DNA of 64,000 bases, from positions 45,996-109,995 of the forward strand of contig CAYPWJ010000004.1 in the NCBI GenBank assembly GCA_964414415.1. The letters are read 5' to 3'. Below, piece by piece: positions 42,134 through 51,596 of this stretch (positions are counted from its first letter, which is position 1; every line of letters starts with the position of its first letter). The notes under the pieces were generated by a model. The model searched no databases. It had not been told where the DNA came from and worked only from the letters and a program-made list of their open reading frames with translations. This DNA is from CAZESS01 sp964414415 (GTDB lineage Archaea > Thermoplasmatota > E2 > UBA202 > DSCA01). A program made the position numbers and the translations under genes.

Positions 42134-42835
42134 TTACTTGGCCACCATGGCTCGCATCCAGTCCGCCACGTTTTCCGCGTGGTCGGCGATGTCGTCCACC
42201 CAGTCCGCCGTCTTCAACAGGTGATAGGTGTCCATCGGTGACAGTTCATCCTCCAGCTTATATATCTCCCGCGTCAGCTCATACTTCTTCTGGTCGGCCT
42301 CCCATTCCTTGCGGTGTATCTCGTGGATAATGTCCTTCACCTTCTCGCGTTCCTTCCGCACAAAGCTGCTCTCCACCAGGTCCTTGAACTTTCCGACCGC
42401 CTCCTCCATCTCCCTCACCGTCTCGGCCACAAGATGAGCGTGCTCGATGAACAGCTCCTTCAGCTTGATGGGAATCTGTGTATGCCGCATATCGATGAGC
42501 TGCGCCAGGTTCTCCGCATGGTCAAGGATGGCATCCTGCTCCCGCAGCTGCCACAAAAAGTATTTCTTGTCCACCGGCATCAGGATCGAGCTCGGGAGAT
42601 GCGCCCGGATGTTGCCCTTGATCAGATCCGCTTCGTGTTCCAGCTCCGCGATTTTCTTCGCCGTCTCACGAAAATCCTCCGTATGACCGCGATAATACGC
42701 AACCAGCGAATCCTCCAGGATAGATATGCATTCCTTCACCTTGTCCATGTGGTCCAGCAGACCCTCAAGCGGCGACTTCTTGCGATAGGCATCCGAAACC
42801 GGGGCTCGCCCCCGCGGTCCATGTTTCGATGGCAT
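42134..42835 (-). CDS. DUF47/PhoU-like phosphate transport regulator
   Basis: This 233-residue all-helical protein matches the TIGR00153/DUF47 family: SPLEGLLDHMDKVKECISILEDSL, AELEHEADLIKGNIRAHLPSSILMPVDKKYFLWQLREQD and a C-terminal WVDDIADHAENVADWM. The conserved Glu/Asp-rich repeats (ELEHEAD, KEWEAD) bind metals in PhoU relatives. It lies 2 nt after the PiT transporter stop, with the ATG at 42835 chosen over a GTG at 42844. It is thought to regulate or assist PiT phosphate uptake. Confidence 0.92.
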   Translation of the reverse strand: MPSKHGPRGRAPVSDAYRKKSPLEGLLDHMDKVKECISILEDSLVAYYRGHTEDFRETAKKIAELEHEADLIKGNIRAHLPSSILMPVDKKYFLWQLREQDAILDHAENLAQLIDMRHTQIPIKLKELFIEHAHLVAETVREMEEAVGKFKDLVESSFVRKEREKVKDIIHEIHRKEWEADQKKYELTREIYKLEDELSPMDTYHLLKTADWVDDIADHAENVADWMRAMVAK

Positions 42836-42837
42836 AG

Positions 42838-44082
42838 TCACCACACAAAGATGAGCACCCTATAAATCACTATCGACATAGCCACGGTGGCAGGCAGCGT
42901 CACTGCCCACGAATACACGATTTTCTTTATCACCGTCAGGTCCACCGCCTCCAGCCCCCGGGCAAGGCCGACACCGATAACCGCCCCGACGACGGTATGC
43001 GACGTCGATATCGGCAGCCCGAGCTTCGAGGCCACCAGCACCGTCGTCGCCGTTCCAAAGTCCACGGAGAAGCCACGCGTATTCGTCAGGTCGGTGATAC
43101 GGGAGCCAAGCGTCCGAATCACCTTGTAGCCCCACGTCATCACGCCAACCGCGATGCCGACGCCGCCCAGCGCCAGCAGATAATACGACAGCCCGCCGAT
43201 TTCGATGCCCGTTTTGTCCAGTGCAGAGCTCAGCACCACCGACAGCGGGGCGATGGCGTTGGCCACGTCGTTCGCACCGTGCGAGAGCGCCACGTAGCAC
43301 GAGGTGACGACCTGCAGGCGACGGAACAAAAACTCCACTGCGTTGTACCCCTCGCCGTAGGTGAAACGCCGGATGACCACCGCTCCTGCGAGGGCGGCAA
43401 CCACGAAAATCACTGCCGACGCTGCCACGATCTCATAGAGCCCCCGGAACAGGATGGTGCCCAGCTCCGTCTTGGTAAACAACGAAAACGACACGATGAA
43501 AAACGTGAGGCCAACGAAGAAAGGCCCAAACCTTTCAGCTGCCTGCACTGGCTCCCCGGATGCAAATACAAAACGAACGATGAGTCGAAAGACCACAAAC
43601 GCGATGGCGGCGCCGGCGATAGGAGACAGCACCCAGGAGGCAGCAACCTCTGCGAGCTTCCCCCACACGATGAGCCTGGCACCGCCGGCGATAAGTCCGA
43701 AGCCCGCGATGCCGCCGATGATGGAATGCGTCGTCGACACCGGCAGCTCCAGCCAGGTCGCTATCGTCACAAAGAACGACGCGGCGAGGATGGCCGCGAG
43801 GAAGCCCAGCATGACGGAATGCGCGCTGCCGAGCTGCCCTGTCTCCACGATGCCGCTCTTCACCGTCTCAGTGACATGGCTGCCGAGAAAAACCGCGCCG
43901 ACGAAGTTGAGCACCGACGCGATGATGACCGCCTGGCGAAGCGTGATGGCGTTGGCGCCCACCGCCGTCGACATGGAGTTGGCGACGTCGTTGGCCCCGA
44001 TGTTCCACGCCATGTAGCCACCGGCCAGCAGCGCGATGATGATGACAAGCAACAACAGCGGGGTCAGCCCGAAGAGCATCAC
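42838..44082 (-). CDS. PiT-family inorganic phosphate transporter
   Basis: This 414-residue protein has about ten membrane helices in two inverted halves. Signatures: GGYMAWNIGANDVANSM in the first half and ALSHGANDVANAIAPL in the second, each with the Gly-Ala-Asn-Asp motif for substrate binding, and TTHSIIGG / TSHTVVGAVIG. It imports phosphate or metal phosphate with H+ or Na+. It is followed by its DUF47 partner. A long open frame on the opposite strand is only a shadow. Confidence 0.93.
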   Translation of the reverse strand: MMLFGLTPLLLLVIIIALLAGGYMAWNIGANDVANSMSTAVGANAITLRQAVIIASVLNFVGAVFLGSHVTETVKSGIVETGQLGSAHSVMLGFLAAILAASFFVTIATWLELPVSTTHSIIGGIAGFGLIAGGARLIVWGKLAEVAASWVLSPIAGAAIAFVVFRLIVRFVFASGEPVQAAERFGPFFVGLTFFIVSFSLFTKTELGTILFRGLYEIVAASAVIFVVAALAGAVVIRRFTYGEGYNAVEFLFRRLQVVTSCYVALSHGANDVANAIAPLSVVLSSALDKTGIEIGGLSYYLLALGGVGIAVGVMTWGYKVIRTLGSRITDLTNTRGFSVDFGTATTVLVASKLGLPISTSHTVVGAVIGVGLARGLEAVDLTVIKKIVYSWAVTLPATVAMSIVIYRVLIFVW

Positions 44083-44109
44083 ACCTAATACGTCTATATA
44101 TTTTAAATC

Positions 44110-44784
44110 CTAGGACCGCTCCGGCAGCTCAACCTGCACCGCTGCCTCCCCCGTGTCATCGACGCCCTTCAGCGACCGGAGCATCCCCCGGATGGTGCCC
44201 TCGATGAACGACTGGACGAAAGGCTTGAGCGGTACCGCCGTGCCGCCAACGGTCACGGTCACCCCGCCGTGCGACACCACGCAGTCCTCCAGCGTCGCGT
44301 CGCCATCAGCGACTGCCTCCGCCAGCTCCATGCAACTCCGGTAGCCGCAGTCGCCGCAGTCCAGGCCCGGCAGCCGCTGCACTGCCCGTTCGATGTCTGC
44401 TTTGCGGTGGATGTACGAGGCTGCCTCCTCAACCGAAGGATCCTGCAAAACCACGTTGCTGCCGTTGCCGCCCCCGAGCCATACCTTCTCGTAGTCAGAG
44501 GACTTGAACCCCTCAAGGAGCACCACGTCAGCGTCGAGCATCTCTGTCACCGTCTCGACGTCGAGACCCCCGGGCAGAACGACGACGGTCTCTCCGCCGG
44601 CGATGATGGCCGAAGCGTTGGCGCCCGCATCACGGTACCGGTCGGTGTCCTTTCCCGGTGCATCAATGCGTTCCTGGCCGGTATGTTTTACCACGGCAAC
44701 ACGGTAGTCCTCCAGCCGCGGCAGCAGCCCCTCGATGAACGACGTCTTGCCGCTCCCGCTGTAGCCAGAGACAGCAATCAACAT
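44110..44784 (-). CDS. mobB: MobB-type molybdopterin-guanine dinucleotide adapter with an Fe-S-like motif
   Basis: This 224-residue protein has the P-loop GYSGSGKTSFIEGLL (about 7-21) and AVVKHTGQERIDAPGKDTDRYRDAGA of MobB, then DVVLLEGFKSS. The C-terminal half adds LPGLDCGDCGYRSCMELAEAV, a CxxCGxxxC cluster like those of 4Fe-4S assembly proteins (about residue 140), and a C-terminal DUF with 3 strands. Archaeal MobBs with this extension are found beside formate or formylmethanofuran dehydrogenase genes, which are not in this window. It probably loads guanylate onto molybdenum or tungsten cofactor. Confidence 0.8.
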   Translation of the reverse strand: MLIAVSGYSGSGKTSFIEGLLPRLEDYRVAVVKHTGQERIDAPGKDTDRYRDAGANASAIIAGGETVVVLPGGLDVETVTEMLDADVVLLEGFKSSDYEKVWLGGGNGSNVVLQDPSVEEAASYIHRKADIERAVQRLPGLDCGDCGYRSCMELAEAVADGDATLEDCVVSHGGVTVTVGGTAVPLKPFVQSFIEGTIRGMLRSLKGVDDTGEAAVQVELPERS

Positions 44785-44868
44785 GCACGGTGCAATAGCA
44801 CAGGCCTATAAATCGTTTCCCGCCCCGGCTGGGGAAACATTAAGTATTTTTTTGGCGTTACAACGCTC

Positions 44869-46518
44869 ATGACAGAGATACGAGCGAAGCGCGGCGACGA
44901 GCTGCGCTGCAAGGGCTGGCGGCAGGAAGCCATCCTCCGGATGCTCGAGAACAATCTGGAGAACGCCGAGCTGCCGGAGGAGCTCATCGTGTACGGCGGG
45001 ACGGGCAAGGCGGCGCGGAGCTGGGACGCCTACCACGCCATCGTCGAGGAGCTCAAGCAGCTGGAGGACGACGAGACGCTGCTCGTGCAGTCGGGGAAAC
45101 CCGTCGGCGTGTTCAAGACACGGGAGGGCAGCCCCAGGGTCCTCATCGCCAACGCCAACTTGGTGCCGCGGTGGAGCACCTGGGAGGACTTCTACGAGCT
45201 GGAGGACCTCGGCCTGACGATGTATGGACAGATGACCGCGGGCTCGTGGGCCTACATCGGTACGCAGGGCATCATCCAGGGAACCTACGAGACGTTTGCC
45301 GCCTGTGCCCGGAAGCACTTCGACGGCACGCTCCAGGATCGCTTCGTGCTGAGCGGGGGACTCGGCGGTATGGGCGGCGCGCAGCCGCTCGCCATCACCA
45401 TGAACGGCGGCGCAGCGTTGGTCGTTGAATGCGACGAGCAGCGCATCGACCGGCGCATCGAGGCGGGTTTCTGCCAAGAGAAGACCGACGACCTTGACGA
45501 GGCGCTAGACGTGGTTACCGCTGCTGCAGATGAAGGCGAAGCGGCGTCGGTGGCCCTGCTTGGTAACTGCGCCGACGTGCACCCCGAGCTGGTGCAGCGC
45601 GACGTTGTCCCGGACGTGGTCACCGACCAGACGTCGGCACATGACGCGCTCCGCGGCTACGTTCCCGCCGGCTTTTATGGAGACAACCTTGACGAGGCGA
45701 AGGAGCTGCGGGAGAACGACCCGGAGGAGTACATCCGTCGTGCCAGGCAATCGATGGCCGCTCACTGCCGGGCGATGCTGGCTCTGAAGGACGCCGGCGC
45801 CGTTGTTTTCGACTATGGCAACAATCTCCGCGGTCAGGCGCAGGACGCCGGTGTGGAGCATGCCTTCGACTATCCTGGCTTCGTGCTGGCTTATATCCGG
45901 CCGATGTTCTGCGAGGGTCGCGGCCCGTTCCGGTGGATTGCGCTGACCGGCGACGAGGAGGACATCCTGAAGACCGACCGGCTGGTCATGGACATGTTCC
46001 CTGACAACGAGACGCTGGTGAACTGGACGAAGCTCGCCGAGGAATACCTCCCGTGGGAGGGCCTGCCTGCCCGGGTGTGCTGGCTGGGCTACGGCGAACG
46101 CGACCGATTTGCGCTGGCCATCAACGAGATGGTCCGCACCGGTGACATCGGCCCCATCGCCATCACCCGCGATCATCTCGATGCGGGCAGCGTCGCCTCG
46201 CCCAACCGGGAGACCGAGGGCATGAAGGACGGCAGCGACGCCATCGCCGACTGGCCGCTGCTCAACGCGCTGCTTAACTGCGCTGCCGGTGCGGACAGCA
46301 TCTCCATCCACAACGGCGGCGGCGTCGGCATCGGGCTGTCCACGCATGCAGGCATGGTCGTCGTCTGCGACGGCTCCCGTGAAACAGATGAGCGCATCCG
46401 GCGGGTCTTCACCACCGATCCGGGGAGCGGGGTCGCACGTCATGCAGATGCAGGATACGAGCGTGCCGTCGAGTTCGCGAGACAAAACGACATCCGCGTT
46501 CCCATGGAGCAATCATGA
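44869..46518 (+). CDS. hutU: Urocanate hydratase
   Basis: This 549-residue protein has the urocanase layout: VYGGTGKAARSWDAYHAI, TMYGQMTAGSWAYIGTQGIIQGTYETF, the NAD-binding SGGLGGMGGAQPLAITMNGG (about residues 162-181), and the C-terminal SIHNGGGVGIGLSTHAGMVVV. It hydrates urocanate to imidazolonepropionate in histidine degradation using NAD+ as electrophile. A TATA-like element lies near 44845. The stop overlaps the hutH start by 4 nt, so the two are coupled. Later enzymes (hutI, hutF or hutG) are not in the window. Confidence 0.95.
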   Translation: MTEIRAKRGDELRCKGWRQEAILRMLENNLENAELPEELIVYGGTGKAARSWDAYHAIVEELKQLEDDETLLVQSGKPVGVFKTREGSPRVLIANANLVPRWSTWEDFYELEDLGLTMYGQMTAGSWAYIGTQGIIQGTYETFAACARKHFDGTLQDRFVLSGGLGGMGGAQPLAITMNGGAALVVECDEQRIDRRIEAGFCQEKTDDLDEALDVVTAAADEGEAASVALLGNCADVHPELVQRDVVPDVVTDQTSAHDALRGYVPAGFYGDNLDEAKELRENDPEEYIRRARQSMAAHCRAMLALKDAGAVVFDYGNNLRGQAQDAGVEHAFDYPGFVLAYIRPMFCEGRGPFRWIALTGDEEDILKTDRLVMDMFPDNETLVNWTKLAEEYLPWEGLPARVCWLGYGERDRFALAINEMVRTGDIGPIAITRDHLDAGSVASPNRETEGMKDGSDAIADWPLLNALLNCAAGADSISIHNGGGVGIGLSTHAGMVVVCDGSRETDERIRRVFTTDPGSGVARHADAGYERAVEFARQNDIRVPMEQS

Positions 46519-48038
46519 TCGCGGTGGACGGCGAAACGCTCAGCATCGAGGACGTGGTCGCCGTCGCCCGTCATCACGAGCAGGTGGAGCTGCCGAGAAA
46601 AACGCGGGAATCCATCGCGGCGAGCCGGGAAAAAATCACGGAGCTGCTCGATGTCGATGAGGCCATCTACGGCGTCAACACGGGCTTCGGCGAGCTATCC
46701 GATGTCCGCATATCCGGTGACGAGATAACCCAGCTGCAGCGCAACCTCATCAGGAGTCACGCCTGCGGCGTCGGCGAGGAGCTCCCCGAGGAGGTCGTCC
46801 GGGCGATGATGCTGCTGCGGGCCAACTCACTTGCCAAGGGCCGATCCGGCGTTCGTACCGACGTGGTGGAAAAGCTGCTGGCTGCCCTCAACCGTTGCTT
46901 TACTCCTGTGGTGCCGTCGCAGGGATCCGTCGGGGCAAGCGGCGACCTTGCACCGCTGGCGCACATCGCCCTAGCGTTCATGGGCGAGGGCAGCGCCTCG
47001 TTCAACGGACGGCGGATGCCCGCCATGGAGGCCCTGGAGCGAGCCGAGTTGAGCCCCACCACCTATGAGGCAAAGGAAGGACTGGCCCTGATAAACGGGA
47101 CGCAGCTGATGACCGCCCTCGGCTGCCTTGCCTGGCATGACGCCGCCGCGTTGCTCAAGCATGCACAGGTCGCCGGGGTGATGTCCCTCGAGGCATTGAT
47201 GGGCACCGACCAGGCGTTCCGGGAGGAGATACACCGGGTGCGGTCGCATCCAGGCCAGGTCAGCGTCGGGGCCAATCTCTGGCGGCTCACCCGTGACAGC
47301 GACATCATCGCCTCCCATAGGGATTGCCCCCGGGTGCAGGATGCCTACACGCTGCGCTGTATGCCCCAGGCGATGGGCGCCATCTGGGGCACGCTGGCGC
47401 ACGTGCGGCGCGTGCTCACCGTTGAGGTCAACGCCGTGACGGACAACCCGCTGGTGTTCGACGACGTCATCTCAGGCGGCAACTTCCACGGCGACCCGAT
47501 AGCTATCGCGCTCGACATGCTCTCCATCGCCGTAGCGAAGCTCGGCGGTATGGCGGAGCGACGCGTCGCGCGGCTCGTCGATTCGCATCTCTCCGGGCTG
47601 CCGCATTTTTTGACGGGGCATGCGGGCCTCCACTCCGGGCTGATGATGCCGCAATATGTCGCTGCCTCGCTGGTCAACGAAAACAAGAGTCTGGCGCATC
47701 CTGCCTCGGTTGACTCCATTCCGACGTCGGCGAACAAAGAGGATTACCAGTCGATGGGCGCAACCGCGGCCCGCCACGCCCGGCGCATCGTCGCGAACAC
47801 CCGCCGGGTCGTCGCTATCGAGCTGGTCACGGCCGCGCAGGCCCTCGAGTTCCGGGAGGAGCAGCCGTCGCCCGCCACAGCGGCGGCACATGAAGTCATA
47901 CGGGAGAAAGTGCCGATGGTCGAGGACGACCGGCCGCTGCACAACGACATCGAGACTGTCACCGAGATGATATACAACGGCGACATCATGGCGGCGGTCG
48001 AAGAAGAAATCGGGCCGCTGCAGGGACCTACAGACTGA
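46515..48038 (+). CDS. hutH: Histidine ammonia-lyase
   Basis: This 507-residue protein is a full-length aromatic ammonia-lyase. The MIO prosthetic group forms from Ala-Ser-Gly in SVGASGDLAPLAHIAL (about residue 143). Other family motifs are GVNTGFGELSDV, NGTQLMTALG, QDAYTLRCMPQAMG and DNPLVF. It removes ammonia from histidine to give urocanate for HutU. Length and motifs are standard. Its 3' end overlaps the convergent PhzF gene by 11 nt. Confidence 0.96.
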   Translation: MIAVDGETLSIEDVVAVARHHEQVELPRKTRESIAASREKITELLDVDEAIYGVNTGFGELSDVRISGDEITQLQRNLIRSHACGVGEELPEEVVRAMMLLRANSLAKGRSGVRTDVVEKLLAALNRCFTPVVPSQGSVGASGDLAPLAHIALAFMGEGSASFNGRRMPAMEALERAELSPTTYEAKEGLALINGTQLMTALGCLAWHDAAALLKHAQVAGVMSLEALMGTDQAFREEIHRVRSHPGQVSVGANLWRLTRDSDIIASHRDCPRVQDAYTLRCMPQAMGAIWGTLAHVRRVLTVEVNAVTDNPLVFDDVISGGNFHGDPIAIALDMLSIAVAKLGGMAERRVARLVDSHLSGLPHFLTGHAGLHSGLMMPQYVAASLVNENKSLAHPASVDSIPTSANKEDYQSMGATAARHARRIVANTRRVVAIELVTAAQALEFREEQPSPATAAAHEVIREKVPMVEDDRPLHNDIETVTEMIYNGDIMAAVEEEIGPLQGPTD

Positions 48039-48867
48039 GGGTGCCGGACACCGTTGTCACGGCGCTGCCGCCCACGTGAACGGCGTCGCTGGACACGTCG
48101 ACGTGGACGACGCCGGGTCGCCCGAACTCGTATCCCTGCTCCGCCGTGTACCGCCTTGATTCGAGCAGGTCATGCCGGCGGAGATATGCGCCGAGGGCGC
48201 CGTTGGCCGTCCCCGTCACCGGGTCCTCGTCAATGCCGTAGCAGGGAGCAAAACATCGGCCGTGCACCAGGTTATCTTCGTCAACGGTGTCAAAGGTGAA
48301 CGCGAAGAGGGCACCGACGTCATTTTCGCTGCAGATGTCGCGGATGGCGTCATAGTCGGGGCATAGTTGTTCCATCGCTCTTCTGCTGACGAGAGGCACG
48401 TTCAGCGACCACAGGCCGGTCGAGACAGCCTCCATCGGCAGACCGGCGATTGCCGCCTCGTCGACACCCAGCACGGCAGCGATGTCTGCATCCCCGACGT
48501 TGACGGAGCGGAACGACGGCTGCGTCTGCTGCATGAAGACCATGTCCCCGCGGATTTCTGTCGGCAGGACGCCGGCACGGGTTTCCATGGTGAACTGTCC
48601 TGAAAGCTCCGTCGTCTCGGCGAGCACATGGAACGCGGCGACAGTGGCATGTCCGCAGAGGTCGACTTCCCTGACGGGCGAAAAAAACCGCACTCTGACG
48701 TCTGCAGCGCTGCTCTCCATGACGAAGGCGCTCTCGGAGCAATGCAGCTCCGCGGCCATCTGCTGCATCATCTCCCCGGCGAGGCCGTCAGCTGCAGGAA
48801 CCACGCCGGCCGGATTGCCTGCAAACCGTTGCGTAGTGAAAGCATCGACGATGTAGACCCGCGGCAT
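48028..48867 (-). CDS. PhzF-family isomerase-like protein
   Basis: This 279-residue protein has the duplicated hotdog-related PhzF fold. VYIVDAFTTQRFAGNPAGVV opens the family, the catalytic Glu is in LHCSESAFV (about residue 43), VDLCGHATVAAFHVL follows, and the second half repeats the motif as GTANGALGAYL. Family members isomerise or epimerise amino-acid-like substrates; the natural substrate here is unknown. Genes upstream in the same direction encode a small membrane protein (48872-49063), 4 nt away. A Met 13 codons upstream lacks family similarity. Confidence 0.9.
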   Translation of the reverse strand: MPRVYIVDAFTTQRFAGNPAGVVPAADGLAGEMMQQMAAELHCSESAFVMESSAADVRVRFFSPVREVDLCGHATVAAFHVLAETTELSGQFTMETRAGVLPTEIRGDMVFMQQTQPSFRSVNVGDADIAAVLGVDEAAIAGLPMEAVSTGLWSLNVPLVSRRAMEQLCPDYDAIRDICSENDVGALFAFTFDTVDEDNLVHGRCFAPCYGIDEDPVTGTANGALGAYLRRHDLLESRRYTAEQGYEFGRPGVVHVDVSSDAVHVGGSAVTTVSGTLSL

Positions 48868-48871
48868 GGCG

Positions 48872-49063
48872 CTATTCCTCCTCACGGAGCCGCTCGAACG
48901 CGGCATAGAATGGAATGTTGATCAGAAAGAACAGCGACAGGATGCCCAGCAGATGAAAGAAGGGAAACACGAACAGCGTTCCCGGCGAATACTGGACGCT
49001 TATCCAGGAGCCGATGGCGGCGATGAGGTTGAGGATGAACCACAGCGTCAGAAATCCTTTCAT
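48872..49063 (-). CDS. Two-helix small membrane protein
   Basis: This 63-residue protein is hydrophobic throughout, with helices FLTLWFILNLIAAIGSWIS and FHLLGILSLFFLINIPFYAAF, and ends Arg-Leu-Arg-Glu-Glu-Glu. It is cotranscribed with PhzF (4-nt gap). No family is recognised. It may be a membrane subunit or modulator; no sequence evidence specifies a role. Confidence 0.65.
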   Translation of the reverse strand: MKGFLTLWFILNLIAAIGSWISVQYSPGTLFVFPFFHLLGILSLFFLINIPFYAAFERLREEE

Positions 49064-49097
49064 AGGGGTAAAAACGACGACCGGCTTTTAAACTTGT

Positions 49098-50528
49098 TTA
49101 TGGTCCATACTCGGCGATGACATCCGGCAGCCTGGCGAGGAGGTCGGTGGCGGTCATCCCGTAGCTGTTTTTGGCGAAGGCCAGGTTGCCGGCGCTGCTG
49201 TTCAGGAAGGCGGCCATCCGGGCTGCGTTGAACGCCGGCACCTGCATGGCGAGCAGCGCCCCGGTGATGCCGGAGAGCACGTCGCCGGTGCCGCCGACGG
49301 TCATGCCCTCGTTGCCGACGTGGTTGGTCTTTATCGTGCCGCCGTCGCTGATGACGTCTACCCAGCCCTTGAGGAGGATGATGCAGCTGCGTGCCCGGGC
49401 GGCTGCCTTCACCATCCTGCCGCGTCCCTCGACGTCGTCCGACGGCGCCGAGCCTGTCAGCGCTTGGAATTCGCCGGCGTGCGGCGTTATAACCATCGCG
49501 CCGTCTGCTGCTTTGTCGGCCATGACAGGGATGGCGTCGGCGTCGACGACTGCCGGGATGCCGCGCTCGATACATGCATCGAGCAGCACGTCGACCGCCT
49601 CCATGGTTTCCGCTGCGTTGCCGAGGCCGGGGCCGACAACCAGGCTGTCCGCCCTGCCGAGCATTGCATCGAGGTCATCCATGTGGCTTGACTGCAGCAT
49701 GTCGCCGTCGAGCCGCCGGGCGATGACGTCGGGCGAGAACGAGGCGACAGGCTGCCATGCCTGTCCCGGCACTGCGGCCATGGCGAGGTCCGCGCCGGTG
49801 CGGAGCGCCGCCATGGCGGCCAGGGCCGGAGCGCCAGTGTAGGGGCCACCGCCGACGACGAGCACGGTGCCGTTGTCTCCCTTGTGGGAGCGCTTGCCAT
49901 GCCGGGGATACCAGGCCATGTCTCCGGGGCCGACCTGCCGGACCGCCTCGCTGGGGATGCCGATGTCGTGGACGACGATGTCGCCGCTGTTGTCGCTCGT
50001 CATACCGTCCTTGGCTGCGTGGAAGGTCACCGTCACCTCCGGCTGGACAGCCACCCGCTGGCCGAGGCCGGTGGGAACATCAACCGCAACGATGGCTGCG
50101 TCGCTTTCGTTCAATGCCGCGGCGATGCCGTCGTAGGGCGGCCGCAACGCCCCGGTGATGCCGATGCCCAGCATCGCGTCGACGGCAACGTCGGAGCGTT
50201 GCAGCACCTCGTTGAACGTGTCTCCCTGGTAATAGTGGATGGGGATGCCCAGCTGTTTGACCCGCCGCAGATTTTTTTGCGCGAGCGCTGACTTTGGCCG
50301 CTTGACCAAGAACACGTCAACGTCGCAATGCTCAGAGAGATATCGTGCTGCGACGAGGCCGTCGCCGCCGTTGTTGCCGGGGCCGCACAGGATGCAGCAT
50401 CGCCGGCAGTCATAGCGTTCCAGGACGGTTTCGGCGACGCCACCGCCGGCGTGTTCCATCAACGCTGCCTGTGACACGCCGTGGTGGGTTGCGTTGGCGT
50501 CCAGCACGCGGACTTCCAGGGGGTGCAT
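49098..50528 (-). CDS. nnr: Bifunctional NAD(P)HX epimerase/dehydratase
   Basis: This 476-residue protein fuses an N-terminal YjeF/NnrE Rossmann epimerase (CCILCGPGNNGGDGLVAARYL near residue 50, VDVPTGLG with catalytic Asp) and a C-terminal ribokinase-like NnrD dehydratase (VVGGGPYTGAPALAAMAAL, VVGPGLG, the site VITPHAGEF, and NEGMTVGGTGDVLSGITGALLA with the Asp). It repairs hydrated NADH and NADPH. The fusion is common in archaea. It is divergent from NAC-alpha. Confidence 0.93.
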   Translation of the reverse strand: MHPLEVRVLDANATHHGVSQAALMEHAGGGVAETVLERYDCRRCCILCGPGNNGGDGLVAARYLSEHCDVDVFLVKRPKSALAQKNLRRVKQLGIPIHYYQGDTFNEVLQRSDVAVDAMLGIGITGALRPPYDGIAAALNESDAAIVAVDVPTGLGQRVAVQPEVTVTFHAAKDGMTSDNSGDIVVHDIGIPSEAVRQVGPGDMAWYPRHGKRSHKGDNGTVLVVGGGPYTGAPALAAMAALRTGADLAMAAVPGQAWQPVASFSPDVIARRLDGDMLQSSHMDDLDAMLGRADSLVVGPGLGNAAETMEAVDVLLDACIERGIPAVVDADAIPVMADKAADGAMVITPHAGEFQALTGSAPSDDVEGRGRMVKAAARARSCIILLKGWVDVISDGGTIKTNHVGNEGMTVGGTGDVLSGITGALLAMQVPAFNAARMAAFLNSSAGNLAFAKNSYGMTATDLLARLPDVIAEYGP

Positions 50529-50557
50529 ACCAAAAAGTTAAACACCTGAACTATATA

Positions 50558-50893
50558 ATGTTTGATATGATGCCGAACGTCAATCCCAAGCAGCTGCAGA
50601 AGCTCATGCGGCAGATGGGCATGTCCATGGAGCAGCTTGAGGACGTCGAAGAAGTTGTCATCCGCACCGCTGATCAAGAATATCGCTTCCCTGATGCAGA
50701 GGTCAACATCATGGAGGTCAAGGGCGACAAGACCTACCAGGTGACGGGCACGCCCGAGGTCGTCGACCGCATGAGCGAGGACGACGTGACGCTTGTAGCA
50801 GAAAAAACGGGCAAAAGCCCTGGAGAGGCCAGGGCTGCCCTGAAGGAGGCCGACGGCGATATCGCTCAGGCCATCGTCAACCTCTCCGGGTGA
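50558..50893 (+). CDS. nac: Nascent polypeptide-associated complex protein (NAC-alpha)
   Basis: This 111-residue protein has an N-terminal NPKQLQKLMRQMGMSMEQLE helix, the beta-barrel NAC domain (EEVVIRTADQEYRFPDAEV...TYQVTGTPEVV) and a C-terminal UBA domain (VAEKTGKSPGEARAALKEADGDIAQAIVNL). The archaeal homodimer binds ribosomes and shields nascent chains. The start ATG at 50558 follows a TATA-like run at about 50531-50540 (caaaaagttaaac), which matches a leaderless message. Confidence 0.95.
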   Translation: MFDMMPNVNPKQLQKLMRQMGMSMEQLEDVEEVVIRTADQEYRFPDAEVNIMEVKGDKTYQVTGTPEVVDRMSEDDVTLVAEKTGKSPGEARAALKEADGDIAQAIVNLSG

Positions 50894-50931
50894 AGGCCGC
50901 TGCCACAGCGGCGAGGGACGGTGTTTTTCAC

Positions 50932-51120
50932 ATGAATCGACCGAAGACAGCCATCCTGCCGGGCATATTCGCCTGTATCATTGGATGTGCTGTCCTGGTC
51001 TACGGCGTCGTGTCCGGCAACATAGACGAACTTTCATTCTCTCACCCGTCAGTGATGCTGGGTGGCGTGTTCATCGCCCTCGGGCTCACCCTTCTCGTTC
51101 TGGTCCCCCGGATGGATTGA
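50932..51120 (+). CDS. Two-helix small membrane protein after NAC
   Basis: This 62-residue protein has helices AILPGIFACIIGCAVLVYGVV and VMLGGVFIALGLTLLVLVP. A GTG at 50890 overlaps the NAC stop (GTGA) and would extend it by 14 residues with coupling to NAC; the ATG at 50932 is the simpler choice. The last 72 nt overlap the convergent RimI gene. No family recognised. Confidence 0.55.
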   Translation: MNRPKTAILPGIFACIIGCAVLVYGVVSGNIDELSFSHPSVMLGGVFIALGLTLLVLVPRMD

Positions 51121-51546
51121 CGCTGCGGTGTGCTTCCCGTCCACTCGTCGTATCATGATGACGGCATCCTCTCCATTGCCATAGTAGGAGGGGGCCGTGT
51201 GGCTTCGCTGAAACCCGACGGCGGCGTAGAACTGCTGTGCAGCGGTATTGCTGCATCTGACCTGCACCTCGAGCACCGCGGCATCCAGCCGCTCCGCGAC
51301 GCCATCGACGAGGCAGGTGCCATATCCCTGACGGCGATGCTCCGGGTGGACGGCCAGCGAGATGACGATGCCCTTGCAGCCCATCTTGACGCCGATGACG
51401 TAGCCCAGGATGTCCTGTTCTTCAAGCACCAGGAAGGTCGCCCGCAGGTATTTTTTGAAGACTGTCAGGGTGTAGGGATGCGCGAAGGAGCGCTGTTCTA
51501 TCTCTAGCACCGCCGGTAGGTCCTCGGGTGTGCAGTCCCGAATCAT
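51049..51546 (-). CDS. rimI: RimI-like GNAT N-terminal acetyltransferase
   Basis: This 165-residue protein is a GNAT-fold enzyme with the acetyl-CoA site ISLAVHPEHRRQGYGTCLV (motif A, Arg/Gln-x-x-Gly-x-Gly) and AAVLEVQVRCSNTAAQQFYAAVGFQ (motif B), typical of RimI/Ard1. It acetylates protein N-termini. The Met at 51546 starts the domain; a TATA-like TTTTTAA (51568-51574) lies about 25 nt before it. The C-terminal 30 residues are hydrophilic and overlap the small membrane gene on the other strand. Confidence 0.88.
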   Translation of the reverse strand: MIRDCTPEDLPAVLEIEQRSFAHPYTLTVFKKYLRATFLVLEEQDILGYVIGVKMGCKGIVISLAVHPEHRRQGYGTCLVDGVAERLDAAVLEVQVRCSNTAAQQFYAAVGFQRSHTAPSYYGNGEDAVIMIRRVDGKHTAASIHPGDQNEKGEPEGDEHATQHH

Positions 51547-51596
51547 CCGGTCTATACCTGCCCATCGGTTAAAAATGCACCGCCTGTGGCAGCGTA

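Noticed and set aside
42997..44088. 363-codon plus-strand frame
   Set aside because: Antisense of the PiT transporter; Arg/His-rich composition typical of shadow frames in high-GC DNA.
45505..46512. 335-codon minus-strand frame within hutU
   Set aside because: Antisense shadow; hutU has all urocanase motifs.
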